Made by a program: the position numbers and the translations under genes. DNA of 64,000 bases from Nonomuraea turcica (GTDB taxonomy: Bacteria > Actinomycetota > Actinomycetes > Streptosporangiales > Streptosporangiaceae), in NCBI RefSeq assembly GCF_030718205.1, contig NZ_JAUZQF010000015.1, positions 124,001 through 188,000 on the forward strand. Reading direction: 5' to 3'. Below, piece by piece: positions 1 through 9,445 of this stretch. The first letter of the stretch is position 1; every line of letters begins with the position of its first letter. The notes below the pieces were generated by a model. That model was not told the DNA's origin. It worked only from the letters and a program-made list of their open reading frames with translations, and did no database searches.

Positions 1-171
1 CGCGTAGACGGACACCCCACCGGTGGTCATCGGGTCCGGGGTGACTGTTGTGGTGATCCGGAGCTCGGGTCCGGCACCGGGCAGGGAGACGGCCGCCGTG
101 GACTGGCCGCTCCAGCCACCTCCGCCCAACGCAGCGAGCGCGACGATCGCCGCAATTCCGGGCACGCCCAT
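1..171 (-). CDS. Secreted or membrane protein, N-terminal fragment
   Basis: Reading leftwards from an ATG at 171, 57 codons stay open to the window edge, so the 3' part is missing. A purine-rich ribosome binding site (GGGGGA) lies four bases before the ATG. The first 20 or so residues (MGVPGIAAIVALAALGGGGW) are small and hydrophobic, like a signal peptide without a strong positive N-region. The following stretch looks like the start of an extracellular beta-rich domain. No family is recognised. Confidence 0.45.
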   Translation of the reverse strand, partial: MGVPGIAAIVALAALGGGGWSGQSTAAVSLPGAGPELRITTTVTPDPMTTGGVSVYA

Positions 172-341
172 TTCGTCCCCCGTACCTGGTCCACCCGGGA
201 GCGATCCTGCTATCACACGGACGCTACGGAGAGTCGATCGCACCTGGACCATGCACGGTCATGACGAATCTTTTGCCGGCGCATTGCGCGCTGGACGAAC
301 AACGCCGGGCACGGCGTGCTCGGCCGCGTTGTGTCGAGGGC

Positions 342-1070
342 ATGCCAGGTGCCGCGCGCTACGACGACGTCGCCGACTTCTACACAGCCGGCTGGACGGA
401 CGCCGTCGACGACCCCGCAGCCGTCCGCCTGCTCGCCCTGCTGGAGCCGATCACCGGCCGCCGGGTCCTGGAGATCGCCTGCGGCCACGGCCGGATCAGC
501 CGTGCGCTCGCCCGCAGCGGAGCCGACGTCGTGGGCGTCGACCTCTCATCAGCCCTGATCGAGAAGGCACGTGCTGCCGAACAGGCCGCCCCGCTCGGCA
601 TCCGCTATCTCCACGCCGACGCGGCCGCATCCGACATCCCCGGCGTTGCCGGCCCGTTCGACGCCGTGGTCTGCAGCTTCGGCCTCTCCGACATCGACGA
701 CCTCGAAGGCGCGATCGCAGGAGCCGCCCGCGTGCTCCGGCCCGGGGGCGTCTTCGCGTGCTCGATCCTGCACCCGTGCTTCCCGGGCGGCCGGGGCGTC
801 TCGGGCTCGTGGTCCGGGGACGCGAGCTATTACGCCGAGGGCTGGTGGCGGGCCGACGGCGAGCTGTCGTCCCTGCGCCGCCAGGTCGGCGCCAACCACC
901 GCACGCTCTCGACCTACGTCAACACCTTCCGCCGGCACGGCCTCTGGCTGGAGGAGATGGCCGAGCCCGAGCCCGCTCCTGACTGGGCGGCGCAGCGCGC
1001 CGATGCCGCCAAGTTTCCCGTGTTCCTCGTCATGAGATACGTCAAGCAGGCCGGGCCGTTGCCTTCTTGA
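342..1070 (+). CDS. Class I SAM-dependent methyltransferase
   Basis: About 242 residues with a Rossmann-type methyltransferase fold. Motif I is VLEIACGHGRISRALA, followed by the acidic ribose-binding segment VVGVDLSSALIEKAR. A post-motif segment, PFDAVVCSFGLSDIDDLEGA, precedes VLRPGGVFACSILHP. This matches the Methyltransf_11/25 type that acts on small molecules. The ATG at 342 is chosen because homology-like sequence starts there (YDDVADFYTAGW). An in-frame ATG at 261 would add 27 Arg-rich residues with no recognisable role, and neither start has a strong ribosome binding site. The substrate cannot be deduced. The gene is convergent with the adenylate kinase-like gene, 12 bp away. Confidence 0.8.
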   Translation: MPGAARYDDVADFYTAGWTDAVDDPAAVRLLALLEPITGRRVLEIACGHGRISRALARSGADVVGVDLSSALIEKARAAEQAAPLGIRYLHADAAASDIPGVAGPFDAVVCSFGLSDIDDLEGAIAGAARVLRPGGVFACSILHPCFPGGRGVSGSWSGDASYYAEGWWRADGELSSLRRQVGANHRTLSTYVNTFRRHGLWLEEMAEPEPAPDWAAQRADAAKFPVFLVMRYVKQAGPLPS

Positions 1071-1082
1071 AGGGGCGGCAGG

Positions 1083-1763
1083 TCAGCCGCGTAGCTCCAC
1101 AGGTTCGCCGCCCCGCGACGGGTCGAACGGCGGCAGGTTGAATCGGTCGCGAATGGTCTGCTGGACGGTGAACTTGTCGGCCCGCGCGTCGACAGACATC
1201 ACATATTCCTTGCCCCGGAACAGCTCGATCACCGGATCGATCTTGCTGTGATAGTCGCGCAGCCGCCTGGCCAGCGCGTCCGGGCTGTCGTCCTCCCGGC
1301 TCACCAACTCCCCGCCGCACACGTCGCACCGCCCCTCGACCTCAGGCCGGTGCGCGATCAGGTTGTAGTCCATGCCGCACTGCGAGCACAGCCGCCGGGC
1401 CAGGACGCGCCGGCGCACCTCCTCGTCGGGCAGATCGAGGTGGATCACGCCGTCGATGTCGTAGCTCTCCAGGAAGAACTCCGCCTGCCGGCGGCTGCGC
1501 GGGAAACCGTCGATGACGAATCCGTAGTTCCAGTCGTGCTGGTGGAGGCGGTCCTTGACGACGTCCTCCACCAGGTCGTCCCCCACCAGTTCTCCCGCCG
1601 CGACCACGCGGCGTACCTGGGCGCCGAGCTTGGTGTGGTTCTTGACATGCCAGCGGAAGATGTCGCCGACGCTGATGTGCACCAGATCGAGGTCGGCGGC
1701 GAGCAACTTGCTCTGAGTGCCCTTGCCACTCCCCTGCACGCCCATGATCACATATTTGCGCAT
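1083..1763 (-). CDS. Adenylate kinase-like nucleoside monophosphate kinase
   Basis: A 226-residue P-loop kinase. The Walker A motif is GVQGSGKGTQ at residues 8-17, where canonical adenylate kinases read GPPGAGKGTQ. The NMP-binding signature is FVIDGFPRSRRQAEF. The LID carries paired cysteines (CSQCG and CDVCGG), so it should bind zinc, as in Gram-positive long-form Adk. A probable Arg-rich closing segment (ALARRLRDYHSKIDPV) follows. The length fits the Adk family. The altered P-loop and the genomic position, away from secY and ribosomal genes, suggest a second, specialised paralogue rather than the housekeeping adk; this is inference. The ATG is preceded by GAAGAG. Confidence 0.8.
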   Translation of the reverse strand: MRKYVIMGVQGSGKGTQSKLLAADLDLVHISVGDIFRWHVKNHTKLGAQVRRVVAAGELVGDDLVEDVVKDRLHQHDWNYGFVIDGFPRSRRQAEFFLESYDIDGVIHLDLPDEEVRRRVLARRLCSQCGMDYNLIAHRPEVEGRCDVCGGELVSREDDSPDALARRLRDYHSKIDPVIELFRGKEYVMSVDARADKFTVQQTIRDRFNLPPFDPSRGGEPVELRG

Positions 1764-1941
1764 ATCTCTTCGCCTTCGCGGTCAGGTCATTCTCCGGGCA
1801 TCGTCACCTTCCCATCTGCCCTGCACGCCTGAGAAGCCGCGTGGCGTGGCACGGCACCGCGATACGTACATTTGCCGATGCCTGGCATGGCTTCGGTGCT
1901 TACTCTCAGGCCCATCGAGCGCCCTGCGAGAAGGTGGGTAC

Positions 1942-3189
1942 ATGCGTGCGCTGACCGCGTTCCTCTCGTTCCTCATCGTGTTCACGACCACCTCCCCGCC
2001 CGCGAGCGCGAAACCTGCGCCCGCCACGCCGGCGGACGTGGTCTTCCAGCGGGCCGACTTCTCGGCAGGCACGCCGGAGGGCACGACGACCGGCGACGGC
2101 CTGTCGTTCGGCTCGGCCGCCGGCACCACCTCCTACACCGACGCGCTCGGCACCAAGACCTGGGAGTACGCGCGCTGGACAGGGCCCGAGCGGGCCATCG
2201 GGTTCCCCGCGACCGAGCTGGTCGCCTCCTGGACCGCGGATCTGCAGCCGGGCAGTTGGCTGCAGGTCGAGACCCGCGCCAGGAACGCCGAAGGCCTGAC
2301 GAAGTGGTATTCGCTGGGCCGCTGGGCGTACAGCGAGGGCGACATCCGGCGCACGTCAGTGCCGGGGCAGGGCGACGCGGACGCCTCGGTCGCCGTGGAC
2401 ACGCTGGTCGCGGCGGCGGGCAAGCAGATCAGCGCCTACCAGCTGCGCCTCACGCTCTATCGGACGCCGGGCTCGTCGGTGACGCCGCGGGTGCGTACGT
2501 CCGGCGCCATGGCCTCCAACGTGCCCGAGCGCAAGACCATGCCGGTCAGCCCGGGCGGCGGCGCCTGGGGGACGGAGCTGAACGTGCCGCGCCGCTCCCA
2601 GAACGTCCACGAGGGCCACTATCCCGAATGGGACGGCGGCGGCGAGGCGTGGTGCAGCCCGACCTCGACCACGATGGTGCTGGGCTACTGGGGCAAGTGG
2701 CCGAGCGCGCAGGACACGGCCTGGGTCGATCCGTCCGACCCGAACCCGGAGGTCGACTACGCAGCCCGCTACACCTACGACCACGCCTACCAGGGGGCGG
2801 GCAACTGGCCGTTCAACACCGCCTACGCGGGCCGGTACGGCTTGGACGGGTTCGTCACCCGGCTGCGGTCGCTGACCGAGCTGGAGCTGCTGATCAAGGC
2901 AGGCATCCCGGTCATCACCTCGCAGTCCTTCAAGAAAGGCGAGCTGCCGGGCGCCGGGTACGGCACCAATGGGCACCTCATGGCGATCATCGGCTTCACC
3001 GCGACGGGCGACGTGATCGCCAACGATCCCGCGTCCCCGGACAACGACGCCGTGCGGCACGTCTATCCGCGGGCCGACTTCGAGAACGTCTGGCTGCGCA
3101 GCTCCAGCAGCGGCGGCATCGCGTACGTCATCCATCCGCCGGGCCACGCCCTGCCTGCCACGACCCCGGGACTGCCGGCCAACTGGTGA
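1942..3189 (+). CDS. Secreted C39-type cysteine peptidase family protein
   Basis: A 415-residue exported protein. The signal peptide is MRALTAFLSFLIVFTTTSPP with an ASA-K type cleavage region. Residues about 30-200 form an uncharacterised beta-rich N-terminal domain. The C-terminal half is a papain-like C39_2 peptidase domain. The candidate catalytic Cys238 lies in EAWCSPTSTTMVLGYWG, His345 in GHLMAIIGFT and Asp362 in VIANDPAS. Actinomycetes commonly carry this architecture outside the cell; the substrate is unknown. The ATG at 1942 is preferred over upstream in-frame codons because it opens directly with the signal peptide and follows GAAGGTGGG. A strong hairpin follows the stop, so the gene is probably monocistronic. 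Confidence 0.8.
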   Translation: MRALTAFLSFLIVFTTTSPPASAKPAPATPADVVFQRADFSAGTPEGTTTGDGLSFGSAAGTTSYTDALGTKTWEYARWTGPERAIGFPATELVASWTADLQPGSWLQVETRARNAEGLTKWYSLGRWAYSEGDIRRTSVPGQGDADASVAVDTLVAAAGKQISAYQLRLTLYRTPGSSVTPRVRTSGAMASNVPERKTMPVSPGGGAWGTELNVPRRSQNVHEGHYPEWDGGGEAWCSPTSTTMVLGYWGKWPSAQDTAWVDPSDPNPEVDYAARYTYDHAYQGAGNWPFNTAYAGRYGLDGFVTRLRSLTELELLIKAGIPVITSQSFKKGELPGAGYGTNGHLMAIIGFTATGDVIANDPASPDNDAVRHVYPRADFENVWLRSSSSGGIAYVIHPPGHALPATTPGLPANW

Positions 3190-3198
3190 GCCTCTCGC

Positions 3199-3229
3199 GG
3201 CCGGCGCTCGCGAGACCGGAGCGCCGGCC
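3199..3229 (+). terminator. Hairpin after the C39 peptidase gene
   Basis: Perfect 11-bp inverted repeat GGCCGGCGCTC / GAGCGCCGGCC with a 9-nt loop, starting 10 nt after the stop codon. There is no T-tract, which is usual for actinobacterial terminators. Confidence 0.6.
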
Positions 3230-3343
3230 GGGTGACCCATGCGTGCCCGTCATCGGCGGTTTGCCCGACTCGACGGGGGACGGGGAGTTCCGTACCCTAA
3301 CAACTCCCGATAACTGTGGGCCGACCACGCTGTGGAGCGCTGG

Positions 3344-6300
3344 ATGACCGAGGACGAGTCTGCGTCACTGGAGACGACCCGGCTGGTTCGGCCCAGGTGG
3401 AACGGTCCACCGCTGCTGTTGTCGTCCGATGGCGTCCGCGTCCTGGTGGCGGGCACGGGTGCGCATCGCCCGGAGTCCCGGCTGCCGCAGGCCCCCGCCG
3501 TCCCGGCGACCGTCAACGACGTGTCCCAGGCTCTGGTCGAGCGGACGGGCCTGGCCCCGGCCAACCTCACCGTGCTGCTGGACCCGGCGACCCCGGCCAA
3601 CCTGGGCGAGGCGCTGGAGCGGGCAGCGCGGGAGGCCACGTCGGTCCTGGTGTTCTACTACGTGGGTCACGGCGTCTTCACCCCGGACGGCGAGCTGCAC
3701 CTGGCCACCCGCGCCACCGTGGACCTCGGCCAGGGGATGCCCGGCTACCAGGCGCTCCCCTACGGCATGGTGCGCACCATCCTGTCGTCGTCGCCGGCCG
3801 AGCTGGTCGTCGTGGTGCTGGACTGCTGCTTCACCGGCGGTGGGCGGCCCGCGCCGGCGAAAGCCGCGGACCGCATCTTCGAGGGCATGGGGCGCAGCGC
3901 TTACGTGTTGGCCTCCGCCAGCAGGGACGACAACGCCTGGGCGCTGCCCGGCGTCCGGCACACCGCGCTCAGCGGGGCGCTGCTCAGGCTGCTCAACGAG
4001 GGCGAGGCGGACGGGCCGCCGGCGTTCACGCTGGACCACGTCTACCACCGGCTGACCCACACCCTGCCCGCCGCCGGATTCCCCCGGCCGCGGCGGCAGG
4101 CCACGGACGTGGGCGACCGGGCGCCGCTGGCCGCCAACCCCGCCCATGCGGGGCAGCCCAACCGCTCGGGCCCGCCGATGGGCTCGCCCGGCGACCTGTC
4201 CAGCCCCTATCGCGGACTGGCCGCCTACGGCCCTGAGCACGCCGAGCTGTACTTCGGGCGCGAGGAGCTGACCAGGTCGCTGACCACGCGGGTGCGCCAG
4301 GCGCTCAGGGCGGACGGCAAGCCCGTCGTCATCGGCTCGCAGGCGTTCGCGGCCGGCGGACCACTCATCCTCACCGGCCCGTCGGGCGGCGGGAAGTCGT
4401 CGGTGCTGCGGGCCGGGCTCATTCCCGCCCTGCGGCAGGACGACGACGTGTCCTGCGTCATGCTGGCGCCCGGCGCCGATCCGCTGGGCGCGCTGGCCCG
4501 CGAGCTGGCCGAGCTCGGCGGCGGCGACCCCGCGCGGCTGCGTGCGATCATCGAGTCCGACCCGAGCGGGGCGCGGCGCGGCCTACCTGGGCGGTTACTG
4601 CTGGTGGTGGACCAGTTCGAGGAGGTGTTCACGGCCTGTCCCGACGGGGCGGCGAGGGCGCGGTTCGTCGAGGCGCTCGCCGAGCTGTCCCGTGCGGCGG
4701 CCGTGGTGATCGCGGTACGCGCCGAGTTCTTCGGGCGCTGCGCGGCGTACTCCGGGCTGGTGGAGTCGATGCGGCGGCCGGAGGTGGTCACGCCCATGAC
4801 CGCGGCCGAGTTGCGCGCGGTGATCGAGCAGCCGGCCGTCCGGTCCGGCCTCAGCGTGGAGGCCGGCCTCGCCGACCTGATCCTGGAGGACCTGCGGGCC
4901 AACGAGGCGGCGCTGGAGCGGTCGGGCGGGCCACTGCCGCTGCTCTCCCACGCCCTGCTGGCCACGTGGCAGCGGCGCTCCGGCGGCGTGCTGACCATGG
5001 CGGGCTACCGATCGGCCGGCGGCGTCACCGGGGCGGCGGCCATGAGCGCGGAGGACACGCTGCGGGGGCTCGGCGCGGAGTTCGAGCCGGTGGCCCGCGA
5101 CCTGCTGGTCCGGCTCGTACGCGTGGACGACCAGGTCGGCGGCACGACGCGGCGGGTCCCGCTGGCCGAGCTGGCTCCCGACGCGCCTTCGGTCGGCGGG
5201 CAGGTGCTGGCCGAGATCGCCAGGGCGCGGCTGGTCACGGTGGCCGGGGGCGAGGCGGAGCTCGCCCATGAGGCGCTCATCCGCGCCTGGCCCCGGCTTG
5301 GCGGCTGGATCGACGCCGAACGCGCCACCCTGCTCGTACGCCGCCGCCTGTCGGAGGACGCGGCGACGTGGCACCGGGAAGGCCAGGACCCGGCCTACCT
5401 CTACACCGACAACCGCCTGCCGGCCGCCCAGGCCCTGGCCGCCACGACGCCGGGTCCGGCGGCGGGCGGCCCGGCGGCGCCGGGTGGGCCGCTGACGCCC
5501 CATGAACAGGCGTTCCTCCAGGCGTCGGTGCGGCGGCACAGCCGCCGGGCGCTGATCGGCCGGGCCGTCATCGCCGCGCTCTCCGTGCTCCTCCTCCTGG
5601 CCGCGACCGGCAGCGTGCTGGCCCTGCTCCAGTCCAGCCAGGCCTCGACCCAGGCCAAGCAGGCGACCGGCCAGCGCGACCAGGCACTCTCCCGTCAGCT
5701 CGCCGCCACCGCCAACAGCCTGCCCGACACCTCGCTCGCCGCCCAGCTGGCTCTGAGCGCCTACCGCGTCTCGGCCACCCCCGAAGCCCGCGGGGCGCTG
5801 CTCGGCACGCTGTCCCGCCCGCTCCCGGCCCGTATGATCGGCCACACCGCCCCCGTCGAGCGGGTGGCGTACCGTCCCGACGGGCGCGTGCTCGCCACCG
5901 TCTCCGGCGACTACACCGCCCGGCTGTGGAACGTCGCCGACCCCCTCCGTCCCAAGAGCGCGGGCATCGTGAAGGGCCACACGAGGGGCCTGACGGCGGC
6001 GGCGTTCAGCGCGAACGGCAAGATCCTCGCGACCGGCTCGGCGGACGAGACCGCCCGCCTGTGGGAGGTCTCCGACACCGCCCGCCCGCGCGCCCTGGCC
6101 ACGATCACGGGCCACGGCGAGCCGGTGGTCTCGGTGGCGCTCAACCCGAAGGGCGACCTGCTGGCCACCGCGGGCGCCGACAAGTCCGTACGGCTGTGGA
6201 ACATCGCCGACCCCGCCAAGCCGCAAGCGGTCTCCGTGCTCAAGCAGACCACCGACCCCACCGAGGTGGCCTTCAGCCCCGACGGACGCATGATCGCGGT

Positions 6301-7792
6301 CACCTCGTCCACCGGCGTCACGCTCCTGGACGTGCTCACCCCCGCCAAGCCGAGCAGCCTGGCCGCACTGACGGCGCCGGACGGCGGCGGCGTCAGGAGC
6401 GTGGCGTTCAGCCCGAACGGCCAGCACCTCGCCACCGCCTCCAGCACCGGCACGCTGCACCTGTGGAACATCACGACGGCCAAGCTCGCCGGCACCGCGA
6501 CCGGGCACACGCAGGCGGCCGGCGACGTGGCCTTCAGCGCCGACGGAAACGTCCTGGCCAGCTCCTCCGCCGACGGCACCGCCCGCCTATGGGACGTCTC
6601 GACTCCGACCGACCCGCAGCCGGCGGCCACTCTGACCGGCTTCGCCGGCACTGTGACGGGGGTGGCGTTCAGCCCGAATGGCCAAAACCTCGCCACCTCG
6701 TCCGCCGACGGCGCCGCCCGCGTGTGGAACGTCGCCGACCCCGCCCGGGTCGCCGCCCGCGCCCGGCTGGCCCGGCACACCGCGCCGGTCAACGGGGTGG
6801 CGATCGCCAAGGGCGGCCGCACGCTGGCCAGCGTCTCCGACGACAAGACCGTCAAGCTGTGGGACGTCTCCGACCCGGCGTCGGCCACTCCCGTGTCCAC
6901 GCTACGCGGGCACACCGACGCCGTCGTGGCGGTGGCCTTCAGCCCGGACGGCCGCTATGTGGTGTCGGCGTCCCTCGATCGCACGGCCCGGCTGTGGCAG
7001 GTCGAGCGGCCCGCCAACCCGAAGTTCGTGGCGACGCTCCAGGGGCATACGGCCGGGTTGCGGTCGGCGGCGTACAGTCCGGACGGCAAGGTCGTGGTGA
7101 CGACCGGGCGGGACGGCCGGACGATCGTGTGGGACGTGTCCACGCCCGCCACCCCCAAGCGGGTGGCGACGCCGGGCGCCGCCGACGACCGGCTCGACGT
7201 GGCCGCGTTCCGGCCCAGCGGAAGCGTCCTCGCGACCGGCTCGGGCACCGCCGCCGTGCGGCTGTGGGACCTGTCCAAGCCGGCCCAGCCGCGCCGGCTG
7301 GCCGACTTCGCCGCCGCCCCGGGTGGCGTGCTCGACCTGCAGTTCAGCCGGGACGGCAAGACCCTGGCCGCGGCGGCGTCGGACGGGACGACGCGGTTGT
7401 GGGACGTCACCCGCCCCGAGCAGCCCAAGCGGGTGGCCACCCTCCCGGGGCACGTCGCGGACGTGTCCGCGGTGGCCTTCAGCGCGGACGGCCGCATGCT
7501 CGCCTCGGCCTCCCGTGACCGCACGATCCGGGTGTGGAACGTCGCCGACCGCGCCCGGCCGGCACTGTGGGCGGTGCTCGGGGGCGCGAGCGCGGTCGAC
7601 GACGTGGAGTTCGGCCCGGACGGCACCGTCCTGGCCGGCACGTCCGACCTGGCCACTCAGCTGTGGGGGCTGAGCGTGGAGCAGGCGAGCGAGAGCGTCT
7701 GCCAGTCGTCGGGCATGTCGATCACCCGGGAGGAGTGGACGCAACACCTCCCCGGCCGGCCCTACACCCTCCCCTGCCAGGCCCAGAACTGA
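3344..7792 (+). CDS. Caspase-like / STAND NTPase / WD40 repeat membrane protein
   Basis: A 1482-residue multidomain protein. Residues about 30-250 are a caspase-like (peptidase C14) domain with a candidate catalytic His109 in YYVGHGVF and Cys161/162 in VVLDCCFTGGG. Next is a STAND-type NTPase with P-loop GPSGGGKSS (Lys351) and Walker B LLVVDQFEEVF (Asp423). One membrane segment lies at about 737-762. From about 830 to the end there are 14 WD40 repeats of roughly 45 residues (typical ending ATSSADGAARVWNVADP), enough for two seven-bladed propellers. STAND proteins of this type sense a ligand through their repeats and activate an N-terminal effector; regulated proteolysis or cell death is a family-based inference. 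The ATG at 3344 has GGAG 6 nt upstream. The stop abuts the convergent GH43 gene without a gap. Confidence 0.88.
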   Translation: MTEDESASLETTRLVRPRWNGPPLLLSSDGVRVLVAGTGAHRPESRLPQAPAVPATVNDVSQALVERTGLAPANLTVLLDPATPANLGEALERAAREATSVLVFYYVGHGVFTPDGELHLATRATVDLGQGMPGYQALPYGMVRTILSSSPAELVVVVLDCCFTGGGRPAPAKAADRIFEGMGRSAYVLASASRDDNAWALPGVRHTALSGALLRLLNEGEADGPPAFTLDHVYHRLTHTLPAAGFPRPRRQATDVGDRAPLAANPAHAGQPNRSGPPMGSPGDLSSPYRGLAAYGPEHAELYFGREELTRSLTTRVRQALRADGKPVVIGSQAFAAGGPLILTGPSGGGKSSVLRAGLIPALRQDDDVSCVMLAPGADPLGALARELAELGGGDPARLRAIIESDPSGARRGLPGRLLLVVDQFEEVFTACPDGAARARFVEALAELSRAAAVVIAVRAEFFGRCAAYSGLVESMRRPEVVTPMTAAELRAVIEQPAVRSGLSVEAGLADLILEDLRANEAALERSGGPLPLLSHALLATWQRRSGGVLTMAGYRSAGGVTGAAAMSAEDTLRGLGAEFEPVARDLLVRLVRVDDQVGGTTRRVPLAELAPDAPSVGGQVLAEIARARLVTVAGGEAELAHEALIRAWPRLGGWIDAERATLLVRRRLSEDAATWHREGQDPAYLYTDNRLPAAQALAATTPGPAAGGPAAPGGPLTPHEQAFLQASVRRHSRRALIGRAVIAALSVLLLLAATGSVLALLQSSQASTQAKQATGQRDQALSRQLAATANSLPDTSLAAQLALSAYRVSATPEARGALLGTLSRPLPARMIGHTAPVERVAYRPDGRVLATVSGDYTARLWNVADPLRPKSAGIVKGHTRGLTAAAFSANGKILATGSADETARLWEVSDTARPRALATITGHGEPVVSVALNPKGDLLATAGADKSVRLWNIADPAKPQAVSVLKQTTDPTEVAFSPDGRMIAVTSSTGVTLLDVLTPAKPSSLAALTAPDGGGVRSVAFSPNGQHLATASSTGTLHLWNITTAKLAGTATGHTQAAGDVAFSADGNVLASSSADGTARLWDVSTPTDPQPAATLTGFAGTVTGVAFSPNGQNLATSSADGAARVWNVADPARVAARARLARHTAPVNGVAIAKGGRTLASVSDDKTVKLWDVSDPASATPVSTLRGHTDAVVAVAFSPDGRYVVSASLDRTARLWQVERPANPKFVATLQGHTAGLRSAAYSPDGKVVVTTGRDGRTIVWDVSTPATPKRVATPGAADDRLDVAAFRPSGSVLATGSGTAAVRLWDLSKPAQPRRLADFAAAPGGVLDLQFSRDGKTLAAAASDGTTRLWDVTRPEQPKRVATLPGHVADVSAVAFSADGRMLASASRDRTIRVWNVADRARPALWAVLGGASAVDDVEFGPDGTVLAGTSDLATQLWGLSVEQASESVCQSSGMSITREEWTQHLPGRPYTLPCQAQN

Positions 7793-9301
7793 TCAGGCCT
7801 GGTAGGTCACGTCGGAGAAGGTGGCTCGGCACGCTTCGCCCGCCAGGTCCTGCACCCACAGACCGACGAACGCGCCGGTGAACCCGAAGGACCGGATCTG
7901 GCCGTCGATGATCTCGTCGGCGTTCTCGTCGGACAGGGTCGTGGCGTCCAGCTCCACGGGGATGGGCCGGCCGTCGGCGGAGAAGCGCAGCACCGGGCCG
8001 TCGAACTCGACGCCGAGCCGGGTCGCGGGCTCCCCGGTGAAGTGCACGGTCCGCGTGCCCCGATCGCTGCCGGTCAGGATCAGGCCGTCGGTGGTGAGCG
8101 CGAGGTGGTACCAGTTGCGGGAGTTGTAGTAGGCGGTGATGCCGGCGGACTGGTGCACGCTGTCGGGCTCGAACGTCAGGCTCGCCTGGAACGTGCATGT
8201 CGTGCTGGTGACCCGGCGGGCGAGGAGGCTGGGGGCACGCAGCCCGTACGGGGACTGCCCGCCCGTGATCGTCACCCGGTCGCCGTCGAAGCTCACCCAG
8301 TCGGGCGAGGCGGGGCGGCGCAGGGTGCTCCAGTGGTGCTCGGCCGGCTCGAGGTCCACGGCCTGCCACGGATGCGGCGGCAGGGCGGGCGCGGGCACCT
8401 CGACGGCAGGCACCGCTCCGGCCACGCGCGGCCAGCCGTCCACCCACTCGACCCGCTGGATCGCGGATTCCCTGCCCAGCACGCAGCGGCCCCGCTGCGT
8501 GTGGGGGCGGGCGGCGAGGTGCGCGACGTACCACTCGCCGTCCTGGGTCCGCACGAGGCAGCCGTGCCCGGCCTTCTGCAGTTCCAGGGTGGGATCGTGG
8601 CGGGAGGTGAACATCGGTCCTGCCGGGTCCGGCTCGTACGGCCCGTCCAGCGTGCGGGACCTCAGCACGCTCGCGCCGTGCTCGTAGCCCGTGCCACCCT
8701 CGGCCACCATCAGGTAGTACCAGCCGTCGATCTTGTAGATGTGCGGTCCCTCGGTGACGTTCCGGTTCTCGAGAATGATCCGCGGCTTGCCTGCTCCCGC
8801 GCCGCCGTTGAGCTCCTGGAGCTCGATGCCGGCGAAGCCGTGTCCCGGGCGCGAGTCGAAGACCATGTTGAGCAGGTAGGTGGTGCCGTCGTCATCGTGG
8901 AAGAGCGCGGAGTCGAACCCGCGTCCGGGCAGCCTGACCGGGTCCGACCACGGGCCCTCGATGGAGGGGGCGGTGATCAGGTAGTTCGCGATGTCCTTGT
9001 AGCCGTGGGCGTAGTTGTCCATGACGCCGTAGACCAGGTGGAACAGGCCGTTCGCGTACGTGAGGTCGGGCGCCCAGATGCCGCCGGAGTCCGGCACACC
9101 CGCCAGGTCGAGCAGCCGGTGGTCGGTGAGGATGCCGCCCAGGGGCCGCCAGTTGACGAGGTCGCGGGAGTGGTGGACGCGTACGCCCGGGTACCACTCG
9201 AACGTTGACGTGGCCAGGTAGTAGTCGGCGCCGACCCGCAGGATGGACGGGTCCGGGTGGAAGCCGGGCAGGACGGGGTTGCGGATGGCCGTCCGTGTCA
9301 T
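7793..9301 (-). CDS. GH43 glycoside hydrolase, beta-xylosidase type
   Basis: A 502-residue protein without a signal peptide, so intracellular. The N-terminal five-bladed propeller opens with NPVLPGFHPDPSILR (general base candidate Asp17). SGGIWAPDLTY supplies a second conserved Asp, and VTEGPHIYKIDGWYYL the likely acid Glu. The C-terminal part from about residue 300 is the beta-sandwich typical of GH43 beta-xylosidases and alpha-L-arabinofuranosidases. It probably trims imported xylo-oligosaccharides, matching the xylanase encoded 6.5 kb away. The ATG at 9301 has GGAGG five or six bases upstream, which decides it over the earlier in-frame ATG. A divergent LacI-type regulator and a putative operator just past the -10 box suggest sugar-induced expression. 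Confidence 0.88.
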   Translation of the reverse strand: MTRTAIRNPVLPGFHPDPSILRVGADYYLATSTFEWYPGVRVHHSRDLVNWRPLGGILTDHRLLDLAGVPDSGGIWAPDLTYANGLFHLVYGVMDNYAHGYKDIANYLITAPSIEGPWSDPVRLPGRGFDSALFHDDDGTTYLLNMVFDSRPGHGFAGIELQELNGGAGAGKPRIILENRNVTEGPHIYKIDGWYYLMVAEGGTGYEHGASVLRSRTLDGPYEPDPAGPMFTSRHDPTLELQKAGHGCLVRTQDGEWYVAHLAARPHTQRGRCVLGRESAIQRVEWVDGWPRVAGAVPAVEVPAPALPPHPWQAVDLEPAEHHWSTLRRPASPDWVSFDGDRVTITGGQSPYGLRAPSLLARRVTSTTCTFQASLTFEPDSVHQSAGITAYYNSRNWYHLALTTDGLILTGSDRGTRTVHFTGEPATRLGVEFDGPVLRFSADGRPIPVELDATTLSDENADEIIDGQIRSFGFTGAFVGLWVQDLAGEACRATFSDVTYQA

Positions 9302-9315
9302 GGCTGCCTCCATTG

Positions 9316-9328
9316 GATAGAAACCGGT
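9316..9328 (-). promoter_or_regulatory. Putative LacI-type operator at the GH43 start site
   Basis: On the minus strand this reads ACCGGTTTCTATC. The same 13-mer occurs on the plus strand at 9480-9492, each copy just downstream of a -10 box. Both are followed by AATGGAGGCA. Such placement fits repression by the neighbouring LacI-family protein; binding is inferred. Confidence 0.5.
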
Positions 9329-9336
9329 CGCCGCGA

Positions 9337-9365
9337 ACGCTACGGCGATGAGTTACGGACCACAA
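9337..9365 (-). promoter_or_regulatory. Predicted promoter of the GH43 gene
   Basis: On the minus strand TTGTGG (9365-9360) and TAGCGT (9342-9337) are separated by 17 nt. This is a good match to the principal actinobacterial sigma factor. The start would fall near 9330, about 30 nt before the ATG. Confidence 0.5.
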
Positions 9366-9445
9366 GAACGCGTTACAGACACGTTACCTTTGAATCATCT
9401 GGCTCCTGGCTTCGCCTGCCAGGACACTCTTTGCCAAACCTCCCG

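Noticed and set aside
3344..7792. Reading the caspase-WD40 gene as part of a multi-gene defence island
   Set aside because: Neighbours are a secreted peptidase and a xylosidase; no restriction, toxin or other defence gene adjoins it. A single-gene defence role remains open.
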